Source: Diplodia intermedia
Taxonomy: Eukaryota; Ascomycota; Dothideomycetes; Botryosphaeriales; Botryosphaeriaceae
DNA length: 64,000 bases
Assembly (NCBI GenBank): GCA_021495925.1
Contig: JAKEKT010000072.1
Location: forward strand, 62,001 to 126,000
Direction of reading: 5' to 3'
Part shown: in pieces, positions 41,485-50,616 of the stretch
Position numbering within the stretch: the first letter of the stretch is position 1
How the letters are laid out: every line of letters begins with the position of its first letter
The notes under the pieces: model-generated
Database searches by the model: none
What the model was told of the DNA's origin: nothing
Seen by the model: the letters and a program-made list of their open reading frames with translations, nothing else
Position numbers and translations under genes: made by a program

Positions 41485-42784
41485 GTGCAGTTCCCTACTT
41501 TCGAGGGTCATGCAAATGCGTTTCTGAGAAATAACTGCAAGTGGAATGACCGCTGCATTCAAAGGTATGCATAGAGAGGCCATATAAGGCGGCAGGCCGG
41601 CATTCTGTTTGTACTTTGTTTTTGGTGTTCTAGGTTCCTACTGTATGGCATATGGCGCTATGAGTTTTGATGACGACCCTTCGGTCTTCTTGCAGCAACC
41701 ACACAGCGCGGAGCTATAGCTATGATTGGGCGGCGGCGTCTGGGTTATGCCTCGAAAACGGACAGTTTTCTTATCTAATCACAAAAGAAAGTCATAACTC
41801 GCTCGTCTTTCCTCCTTTCGTGCACATGTTACAAGATGGCTTGCAGACTGGCGATGTTGTGGTAATACTTTGACAGCGAACATTTTGTGCTGACTGGTAC
41901 GCACATTTGCATCCACGCTGTTGGCCCGTGCGGCATCTTGGCAGTAGTAGGTGGTGCCTTCCTCTTAACGGAGGGCACCTGGGAGTAGATAGCGCTCCTC
42001 CTCTGGAGGAGCGAGAGTTAGCTTCATCATCATCTATCTTCTTCCGCTCATTCCAGCACCCGCCTTCAACGCCTCTGTTCCAACCCCTGGTCCGTCCCCT
42101 CTGAACCATTACCACACGTCGATTTGAGTCAGTTCGTCACTAATAATTACCTTCGGTCGTTCCATGATGCTCTGCTTCCCGCGATGGTTTCTCTGTCAGA
42201 TATGACCCACGCCACATAACGTATACATGCCGAATTACTTATTCAGAATTCATACCAGTACTGATCTTACTCATTGAGGCCTGCACGGCGACATGATACA
42301 ACTGATAGCGTTCACCGTTAGTCTCAACCGCGCAATTAGACCTGAAACACTGCATTGGTCTACCAATGTTCACGCCAGAGAATTTTTCTGCCTGCCTCGA
42401 AACGTGGCCCGAGGGACAGAAGGGTCATGGGAAAATGCCTAAAAACCCGCGGTTAAGCGAGTCTTAAACCACGGCAGCACTTATTAAACCACGGTAACAT
42501 CTATTTCCGAGCGCTCGATTGCACTTTTGCCTATTGGACATCTGCCCGCCAAAATACTACTTCTAGCTTGCTACGACCCTCAGCATGATGAATAGCATAT
42601 CCAGTGGCCTTGGTTTACGAGACGTCAAGTGTTTAATAAAACCATATTCGCCTCCAGTTCGCCTTCTCGAAACATCCAACCGTCTACGAGCCTACAACCA
42701 GAGGACTCACCCGAGCCTTTCGAAAACACGAACGACACAACGAACAAACCCAAACACACTCCAAACCAAACCACACACCAAGCC
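41485..42784. other. Intergenic, no gene seen
   Basis: UBC1 3' UTR and the promoter of the small coiled-coil gene. A self-complementary pair of stretches near 41955-42005 (CTCTTAACGGAGGGCACC and GCGCTCCTCCTCTGGAGGAGCG) could form hairpins; no function assigned. Confidence 0.45.
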
Positions 42785-43312
42785 ATGTCCGCCCCCTCTC
42801 TCGCCAACACCACCCTGGCCAACCCGCCCTCGGGCACGTCCCCGGCAGCGACCACCCCGTCCACCACCTCCTCAGCCCAAGAAGAGCAAGACGGGTGGCA
42901 AGACCGCAGCAGCACCACCACCACCAGCAGCGCCACCTATGTGGCGGAGGAGGACGAGGAGGAGGAGGAGGAGGACGCGGGCAACGTCGCCGACGACGAG
43001 GATTCAGACGCCGAACCACCACGTCGCCGCTACCGCGAGTACGAAGCGGCGCGGGCGCGCGAGATGGCGGCGATGAGGCGGGAGCGCGAGGCGCTGTGGG
43101 AGGCGCTGGCGGAGCGCGAGGAGGTGGTGCGCCGGCAGTGGGCGGACTTGCGGGGGCTGGAGAGGACGTTGGCGGAGGAGAGGGCGGAGGCGGCGAGGGA
43201 GAGGCGGGAGGCGGCCGGGAGGGAGGGGGCGTGGGAGAGGAGGTGGGCAATGTTTGTGAGGGTCGTGAGGGAGTTGAGGGAGGATTTGGAGTGGGAGAGG
43301 ATGTTTCATTAG
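42785..43312 (+). CDS. Small coiled-coil protein
   Basis: 175 residues from the first ATG, 42785 (MSAPSLANTTLAN). The frame stays open upstream to a GTG at 42629 but has no ATG there. The N-terminal half is Thr/Ser/Ala-rich; an acidic block (EEDEEEEEEDAGN, DDEDSDAEPP) precedes an Arg/Glu/Ala coiled coil that runs to the end (YREYEAARAREMAAMRRERE, then EERAEAARERREAAG). No membrane segment or GYI motif is present. It lies just upstream of, and in the same direction as, the larger coiled-coil gene at 43705 and could be a truncated or short relative. The coding strand is strongly G-rich. Confidence 0.55.
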   Translation: MSAPSLANTTLANPPSGTSPAATTPSTTSSAQEEQDGWQDRSSTTTTSSATYVAEEDEEEEEEDAGNVADDEDSDAEPPRRRYREYEAARAREMAAMRREREALWEALAEREEVVRRQWADLRGLERTLAEERAEAARERREAAGREGAWERRWAMFVRVVRELREDLEWERMFH

Positions 43313-43704
43313 GTGTGGGGGCGCTTTGGCTGGGGGTGTGCTGGAGCTGCTCCTGGGTGGTGGTGTCTCTGGGAGATGTTAAGGGGCTCTTTTGCTACGT
43401 AGGAGTTGATAGATGAGTTTAACGTCATGAAATTCGGGATGCGGACTCTGTTTTGGGTCATGCATACGAAGTGTAGTTGTGTGGTGAGTGATTCTTTCGG
43501 CTCAGAAATATATGGGTGGTTCTCAAAACTCACTCACCACAACAATCACCACCATGGCCAGATCTCGCACAGACCACTATGGGCTAACACCCGCGGACGA
43601 GGCGCGGCGGCCTCTCAGGCTGTCCACTTCAACCTGGTCCGTCCTCCGTCCACTCCGTCTCCTCTACAACTCCCTCCGCACCGTCACCCTCTGAAAGTAT
43701 TTTC
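43313..43704. other. Leader region of the 43705 gene
   Basis: 392 bp, containing the complete uORF at 43554-43694, a GTGAGT donor-like site at 43482 and an acceptor-like CTGACCTTCAG ending at 43750, so part of the leader may be spliced. Confidence 0.4.
43554..43694 (+). promoter_or_regulatory. Upstream ORF with optimal start context
   Basis: ACCACCATGG is a near-ideal initiation site. It opens a 46-codon frame that stops at TGA 43692-43694, ten bases before the ATG taken for the downstream coiled-coil gene, whose own context (TTTTCATGG) is poorer. It could be a regulatory uORF or a first exon whose junction I could not resolve. Confidence 0.4.
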
Positions 43705-45858
43705 ATGGTACACTTCACGACATTCGATCTCAAAATGCTGACCTTCAGCTTCCTCAAGTTTACAAGGCGCCACTCAGTCCGAATGGAGGAGCACGATGTT
43801 TCCGACAGTCCTCCCCTCCCGATCCAACGCCTCTCTACCATCCCGAACAAGTTTCAGTTCACAAAGACTACTCGTCTTTCAGCAACATGTGTTTCACCGG
43901 AACTCATCCACCCTCGTCAGTCCGCGACGTCTGCTCTGACCGATGTCCTCTCTCGTTACCATCTCCGTTCCCCTGAGCATGCGACTCCGGCTCCAGCTGT
44001 ACCAGACGATGCTCAGCATGATGATCGATCCACGACGTCTTCCACCGTCTCCACGACCTCCAAGACTTCCACGACTTCCACTACTTCCAAGATTTCCAAG
44101 ACTTCCACGAGCGCCACGAGCGCCACAAGCGCCACCACATTGAGCCTGATTCCGGAGTGGATGTCCACCATGGACTTGGAGAGCGCCGAACTTGTTGAGA
44201 ATACGAAGGGCTGCCGTTGGAAGGAGGTTGGCGGCTACATCGAGCGTAACGGTCACTGCATCGGCATTACCAACGTCGAGCATGAGCTCAAGATGGCCGA
44301 GCTGCAGGATGACCATGCCGATGAGGTAGCTGAGCTTAAGTCCACCTACGAAGACCAGATTGCCACTCTCCAGAAGCAACTTTCAGCTGAAAAGAAGCAT
44401 GCCAACGCTGCCAAACACGCCCGGGCTGCTGGACAGAAGAAGGTCGTTGATCAACGTGAGGTCATTAACCACCTGAAGCAAGAAGCTGATCAGTGGGGAG
44501 ATATTCATGAGAACCTTACCAACGAGGTTCGACAGCGCGACGATACGAATGCGGCTCTCCGTCGCCGAACCCGCACGGCGGAGGAGACCGCCAACCAACT
44601 TGCCCAGGTAGACATTCAGTACAAGATGTCGGAAGACAACAACAAGTTCAACACACGCCACATCCAGGCACTGTTTGAAGAGAAGTTCCCCATTGAGGTA
44701 GAAATCACCAAGACCAGGACACTCAACAAGCACCTCGAGGACCGCATCACGGATCTAGAGAAACAGCTATCTCGCCAGCGTGACGTCGACCAGGCCGCCG
44801 CCATGCAGCAGCTCATCACCGAGAACCAGCGTCTAATCAAGCAAGCCGAGGACTACCGCGACCGTATCCAAGACCTGCACGACGGCTTCGTGCAGCAAGC
44901 CGCCCGCATGCACGCCCTCGAAGACGAGAACAACAAGCAATTCACCAAGCTCCTCTGGAGCGACGACGAGCTCGTCCGCGCGCAAGACGAGCTGGCGGAG
45001 CTCCGCCCGGCCGCCGCCAAGGTGGCCGAGCTGGAGACGGCGCTGGACTACGCCCACTACCGCCTCGCGCTGCGCTACGACACGCACGACCCGGCGGAGG
45101 CCACGGCGGACGTCCGCATCGTCCAGTACCACCTGCGCCAGGTGCGCGAGGAGCTGGCCGCCGCCAAGCACACGATCGCGGCGCTCGAGCGCGTCGCCGA
45201 GCAGCACGCCCGCTGCCAGAGCGTCATCGCCGGCCTGCACCACCACTGCGCCAAGCGCGAACAGGTCCTCTGCGCCGCGCAGAAGATCAACAACTGCACC
45301 TTCCAGCACTACGACGACCTGCGGCTCAAGGCCGGCCTGCGGTCGCTGGCGCCGCCGCCGGGCGCCGCGGGCATGCGGAAGATCCACTTGCGCGCCATGT
45401 TCGACGAGATGGCGCGGCGCGAGGGCGTCGAGCTGACTGATGAAGACATTGCGCTGTGCGAGCAGCAGGACGCCGTCATGCTGGAGGGAAGGTTCCCCGA
45501 GCAGGCGGATGGCCTGGAGAGGTTTGAGGGCCGGAGCGAGGAGGAGAGGCTCCTGGGACGCCCGCTGACGGCCGTGGAGAAGTGTCTGCCGAGCGTGATG
45601 AAGAACATCGCGGATACCATGCGCGGCATCGTCGATGGTATGCCGATCCCGACGAACTTGCACCCGCTGTCGAAGCAGCTGTTGGAAGAGGAGAACGGTG
45701 TCGCCGCTCGTCCAGTCCGCGCTGCCGGCGGCACCATGAGCATCTTGGACGAAATCCGCAACGAGTCGCGCGCAAAGGACGCCCAGGAGCAGTCTGTCGA
45801 GCCGGAAGCCGCTGGCCCTTCCACCTTCAACGACGGTGTGGACCGGAGGCAGTTCTGA
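43705..45858 (+). CDS. Coiled-coil protein, paralogue B of the local family
   Basis: 717 residues. The first 25 residues (MVHFTTFDLKMLTFSFLKF) are mildly hydrophobic. Residues 108-145 are a Ser/Thr microsatellite (TSKTSTTSTTSKISK). The family motif starts at W172: W-K-E-V-G-G-Y-I-E-R-N-G, then IGITNVEHELKMAEL. A coiled coil fills about 190-520. A non-coil C-terminal segment follows from about 527, including MRKIHLRAMFDEMARREGVE, LTDEDIALCEQQDAVMLEG and RPLTAVEK (from residue 619). The gene at 50617-55860 shares both the motif and this end. The start codon is uncertain because an optimal-context uORF precedes it. Function unknown. Confidence 0.8.
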   Translation: MVHFTTFDLKMLTFSFLKFTRRHSVRMEEHDVSDSPPLPIQRLSTIPNKFQFTKTTRLSATCVSPELIHPRQSATSALTDVLSRYHLRSPEHATPAPAVPDDAQHDDRSTTSSTVSTTSKTSTTSTTSKISKTSTSATSATSATTLSLIPEWMSTMDLESAELVENTKGCRWKEVGGYIERNGHCIGITNVEHELKMAELQDDHADEVAELKSTYEDQIATLQKQLSAEKKHANAAKHARAAGQKKVVDQREVINHLKQEADQWGDIHENLTNEVRQRDDTNAALRRRTRTAEETANQLAQVDIQYKMSEDNNKFNTRHIQALFEEKFPIEVEITKTRTLNKHLEDRITDLEKQLSRQRDVDQAAAMQQLITENQRLIKQAEDYRDRIQDLHDGFVQQAARMHALEDENNKQFTKLLWSDDELVRAQDELAELRPAAAKVAELETALDYAHYRLALRYDTHDPAEATADVRIVQYHLRQVREELAAAKHTIAALERVAEQHARCQSVIAGLHHHCAKREQVLCAAQKINNCTFQHYDDLRLKAGLRSLAPPPGAAGMRKIHLRAMFDEMARREGVELTDEDIALCEQQDAVMLEGRFPEQADGLERFEGRSEEERLLGRPLTAVEKCLPSVMKNIADTMRGIVDGMPIPTNLHPLSKQLLEEENGVAARPVRAAGGTMSILDEIRNESRAKDAQEQSVEPEAAGPSTFNDGVDRRQF

Positions 45859-47856
45859 GCATTTCCTATCCGCCAACCATCGGCGTTGAGTCTATGACGA
45901 TAGCGAGCTATGCTTTGGTGCACTTCCGGAGAACAGCTCATTCTTTCCTTCATCCTTGTTTTCCTGTTTATTTGGTTTCGTGTTCTTGGAGGACATATTT
46001 GGCGTTCTCTATATTTTCGTCCCTTTCAATCATTCCTGTCCGCCCCAACGCTTCTATTCATCAACAATGGGGATGCTTACGATGTGGCTGATACTGGTTC
46101 GAGGCGTAAACTGCTCGTTCTATCAATAACCAGGTGCTTTGTTTCCTTCTCTCTTTCTCTTTTCAAACAATGCGGTAGCGTTGGCTACGCTTCATGTATC
46201 ACAAATTTGACATCAGGGCTGCCGGAAGAGAAACCCATGAAGACTGAGGCATGCGTTTGATACGATTTAGCTACACAGCTGGCGGAGCAATGAGTGTCTT
46301 TATATACATATAAAATTGCAGTCTTGTCTTTGAAGTGTTGTAGGCATTCCGGCCCATATGATCTTACGCGCTTCTCTACGCGATAAGTCTACATTCGTCC
46401 TTTCGTTTCTCAAATCTACTATCTTTTCGATGTTCTACGAAGCGCAGGGTGTGCCAAAAAAAAATGCTTTCGTGGTTTATGACGAAACCCTCCCAAAGTG
46501 TCGCCTCCGCTTGACGGCGATGTAAGTTACTGAAATTATCCCTGCCCCCAATATATTTTCTGAAACCTGCGGATTGATACTACCTTCTCTGTGCTTCTTA
46601 CTCTCAGTAAGATTTGGCAGCTTTGAAAAAAAAAAAGGTCTGCCCGTAAGCCTGACGGTGGGGTTATGCTGCGGCGCATACGCATCCTGTGCGGGCGCCG
46701 GTGGTGGCTGCGGCGGGCGCAGCAAGCCCTCGCCGTCGCCGCCGCCGCCGCCGCCGCCGCCGCTGCAGCTACGTAGACAGCCAGACCGCGACAGTAAGCC
46801 ATTCCCTGTGCCTACCGGCATTCCTTCAGGCTCACAGTGGCGGCACTGGCTTGTCGGATGATGATATCCCCCGCCGTTCGCGAGCTCCCGCCCCCCGCCC
46901 GAACGGCCGCGCCCGCGATGCCGCTGGTTTTCCTGCCAGCGCATGCAGCGCGTCGCTGTAGCGGGCGCTCTCCGGCAGTGCGGCTGCGTAAGCCGCGTCG
47001 GACGGCGGCCACCTACGCGACCCGCTTGGGCCGGCAGATGAGCGTGCGCTTGCAGCTGGCGAGGCTGTTCCCGACCGGGGAGCGTAACGCCACCCTGATT
47101 GATTTCGACCCCGTTTCCTGCGGCGAACTCGCGCTGCTGCGAAGCGCCCTGCCGGCCGGACGCGGTATGAGCCCGTTCACGAGGAGCACCGTAGCGCATT
47201 GCAGGCTCGCCTACTCAAGGCCAACGTCTGGCAGCCGTGTGCCCACGATTTCGCAAAGGCCCCCCGTCAGGAAAGAGAAGGTCAGATCGGCTGCCGCCGA
47301 CAGCCGGGTCGTGCTTGGAGTATGTGTGCGTTCCCAATTCATCCGTAACTGCAAGCCGACCGCGATTCTCGACGAGCTCAAAGACACAAGCAACGCCATC
47401 CTACCTTCAACACAGTCCTGGCAATGGGCATCACCATACTACCAGATCTGCGTGCTTCTGTGCCTATTGTTCTTTGCTGATTGAAGTCCCGGCATAGACG
47501 GGCCGTGATACTCCCAGCGGCCAATCCAATGGGCGTCCTGTGACATGAACAATGGCATTGTTTAGATAGGGGATCGAAATCTCAACAAAGCCCTGATAAT
47601 GATACACCACAACAGCGAGCTCAGTCTGTCTCCTAAGGGTCTCCACCAGGCAGGCCTGTTGTGCGGAGTGTATTCAGGCAATGTCGACCTACTCCAATTG
47701 CCCGCTCCACCACCTTCCTGATTGGAGCAGAGGGAGAATGCCTGAAAAGGGGTTTTATAAGGGTTTAACTGTCGACCCAGCTATTGTTTAGGGATACGTT
47801 GACTTTTTGTTTTTTGTTCTCCTTCCATGAAGAATCCTTTTACGAATAGGCCGATG
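45859..47856. other. Intergenic with GC-rich microsatellite
   Basis: 3' flank of paralogue B, then a GC-rich block at 46700-47200 in which frames stay open on both strands because of composition. No domain is seen in either. A (CCG)n tract lies at 46733-46765. Confidence 0.45.
46733..46765. repeat. (CCG)n microsatellite
   Basis: About ten consecutive GCC/CCG units in noncoding DNA. Confidence 0.85.
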
Positions 47857-47920
47857 AATTTCTGACCCCCCCCCGTACGATTCCTGACCCCCCCCGCACG
47901 ATTTCTGACCCCCCCTAAGA
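47857..47920 (+). repeat. Terminal module 1 (C-run repeats)
   Basis: Three units with TTTCTGAC at 47859, TTCCTGAC at 47881 and TTTCTGAC at 47902, each followed by a run of seven to nine C. Nearly free of RIP-type changes. Confidence 0.75.
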
Positions 47921-48008
47921 TATCCACCCAAATCTCTAGATTTTATATAGGATTTTACGGGGATTTTACTATCTTCTCCACTAAATTAAAACCTTTTAAG
48001 GCGCGTAA

Positions 48009-48062
48009 ATTACTAACCCCTTCTATACGATTACTAACCCCCTCTAGCTAATTATTAATTTC
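48009..48062 (+). repeat. Terminal module 2 (mutated copy)
   Basis: The same three-unit pattern with C-to-T changes (ATTACTAACCCC, GATTACTAACCCCC, ATTATTAATTTC). Confidence 0.65.
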
Positions 48063-48740
48063 TTTAGTAAATAAGACGAATATCGATTATTTTAAATAAC
48101 TTTAATATATATTTAGCTAGCATCTTAGTAAGAAATATTAAAATCTTAAACTATCTTCTAGATCGTATATTACGTCTAAACTAGCTATAATCTATATATA
48201 ATTTTTTTCTAGATATTAGTATATATCTTTCTTAATATAAATAAAGATATATTATAATATAATCGCTACGTAAAGTATAATATTAATAAATATACTCGCT
48301 TTATTAAATTCGCGATATATAGTATTTCTCGCTTCGTATAAATATAAGACGAGCTATAGTAAAAACTAACTAGTATAGACTTAGCGCGTTCGAATTATTA
48401 ATCTTTTAACGCTAACGCGCGTATTTAAAATAAAATACTTTTTATATTTACGTCTATCTACGTCTACGTCTACGTCTATAATAGCTCTTAAGAATATAAG
48501 TAGCGCGCTTCTATCGCGCCGTATAAGTATCGTATAAGTATCGCTAAATAGATATTACTAGATAAATATCGCTAGATAATATTACTAGATAATATCGCTA
48601 GATAGCTACGATTTATAATACTTAAGATAATAGTATACGTAGAGTAACGATTAAGAGGTTTTATTATAATAGAGAAGATAGTAAAATCCCTATAAAATTA
48701 TATATAAAATCTAGAAATTTAGATAAATATTCTAAAGAGA

Positions 48741-48791
48741 ATTAATAATTAGACGGAAAAGATTAGTAATTATATAAGAAGAATTAATAAT
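48741..48791 (-). repeat. Terminal module 3 (inverted, strongly mutated)
   Basis: In inverted orientation, the units read ATTATTAATTC, ATTACTAATC and ATTATTAATTC with the C runs almost wholly changed to T/A. Confidence 0.55.
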
Positions 48792-49402
48792 TTATATATT
48801 TCTCTTAATTATTACTCTACGTATATTATTACTAAAGTATTATAAATTATAGCTATCTAGCGATACTATCTAGTAACTCTATACGTTACTTACGCTTATT
48901 ACGGCGTAGTAGAAGCGCGAGAAGCGCGGCTTATATTCTTAAAAGCTATTATAAATATAAGCGTAGGCGTAAATATAGACGTAAATATAAACGTAGACGT
49001 AGAAATAGATAATATATAGACTAAATATTTTATTATACGCGCGGTCGTCGCGTTAACGTTAAAAGATTTAGAATTTAAATACGCTAAGCTTATATTAGCT
49101 AGTTTTCGCTACGGCTTATCTTTCGCTCGTACGAAGTAAGAAATACTATACGTCGCGAATTTAATAGAGCGAATATATTTACTAATACTATACTTTACGT
49201 AGTAGTCGAATTATAATATATCTTTATCTATACTAAGAAAGATATATACTAATATCTAAAAAAAAGTTATATATAGTATTTAGTCTATTTAGACGTAATA
49301 TATAGTCTAGAACGCGTGCTAATATTTTAATATTTCTTATTAAGACGCTAGTTGAATATATATTAAAATTACTTAAAATGGCCGATATCCGCCTTATTCG
49401 CC

Positions 49403-49460
49403 GGGGGGGTTAGTAATCGTGCGGGAGGGGTTAGGAATCGTGTAGGGGGGGTTAGAAATT
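49403..49460 (-). repeat. Terminal module 4 (inverted, G-run repeats)
   Basis: Units GGGGGGGTTAGTAATCGTGC, GGGGTTAGGAATCGTG and GGGGGGGTTAGAAATT are the inverted counterpart of module 1 and are little mutated. Confidence 0.75.
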
Positions 49461-50616
49461 TAGGTACCTACGAATATACATCCTATTTATTTTTTTTCTG
49501 GCCAATAGTACGCCTCCCACATTGACTCTTTCCGCTGGAATTGGCAAGCGTATAGAGTACGCAACAAAGAGCCCCAAGTCGTTAGAGTAATACTTAGCGC
49601 CTCGATATACGCCTCCCAGTCGGACGTGAGCATGCAAAATGGCTTCCCCTGGCCGTGTTCCATGGGTCGGTCGCATTCTCGCTGAAGCATCGTGTTTTCA
49701 GACGACAACGCCGCACGGCTGCCACGACCACGGTCTGGTATTGAACCGAAGCTACGGACGTTGTAAAGCCAAACATTGGCAGCTGTTAACGCCGGAACTC
49801 GCATTGCAGTATTTCAATGCAGGAATTATATGAAGCAACATTCTTGAACGGATACACGGACTGGGAGAGCTGCAGGCTTTTGCGCCGAATCTGCCTCAAG
49901 CCGGCATCGCTTCTACAAGAAACCCAACTTGTAAATGGAAGATACACAGGCAATTCTTCTAAGAGGGGCAGAAAGCTCCAAGGATCTTTTGCTAGAGTTC
50001 CTCATTTGCGGTTGAGATGCGTGGGAACGACCAAACCACGGAGGCGTACAAAATACTTGCCGCGTCGAGACCCCTGCAGAAAAGTCTCCTGGAAGGAGAG
50101 AAGCGGGCTAATTGTCTCCTAACAAGGGTAAGGTCTTCCGCAATTGAGCTTGCTGCGTGGATCTGGGACGTGGGTGCCCGACGGTGGACGCGTTCGCGAC
50201 TCCATGCGGCTCCTCCGCCGCGACCTCACAGGTGCCTGAAATCCCAGGTTCATCTTCTCCGGTGACCCCGAAATGGCGTCATAAGCAGGGTTGGGCTGCG
50301 CGCTGGACGCACGGTGCTAGTGGGGTGGTTTCTCTCACAGCTGGCACAGTGTTACAACGTGGTTGTGAGTGAAAGTGATAGTGGGTGAACAACACCATTA
50401 AATCACCTATACGCGCTAAACACAACAATCTGCCGATGAGATTCCGGCAGCAGCACAAAACCAGCTGTCCACTGCCGGCCGCAACCCATCCTCTTTTCCT
50501 CTCCATCACCGTGTTCACCCTTGTCGCCCTTCGCACTGACATCGCATGTCAACGCAAGCCGATAACATTGAACCATTGCCCGACCGCATCCACTTCGTTT
50601 ACGAAGCGACGCCGTC
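49461..50616. other. Intergenic upstream of paralogue C
   Basis: Composition returns to normal immediately outside the AT-rich element. Short frames only; the last 200 bp are the likely promoter and leader of the gene at 50617. Confidence 0.5.

Larger units (their letters stand above)
47857..49460. mobile_element. RIP-mutated, interlocked inverted-repeat element
   Basis: A 1.6-kb block starts AATTTCTGACC and ends GGTTAGAAATT. The interior is extremely AT-rich with almost no CA or TG dinucleotides, the mark of repeat-induced point mutation. Four terminal modules of three 21-22-bp units (TTYCTGACCCCCC spaced by CGTACGA or GCACGA) are found at 47857-47920 and 48009-48062 (forward) and 48741-48791 and 49403-49460 (inverted). 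Sequence after the first is repeated inverted before the third (about 150 bp); sequence after the second is repeated inverted before the fourth (about 640 bp, still alignable through long matches). No transposase frame survives. It looks like two palindromic TIR or foldback elements interlocked. No clear target-site duplication was found. Confidence 0.7.

Noticed and set aside
46477..47484. Overlapping frames on both strands (240 and 215 codons)
   Set aside because: Both stay open because of GC-rich microsatellite sequence; no domain or start context supports either.
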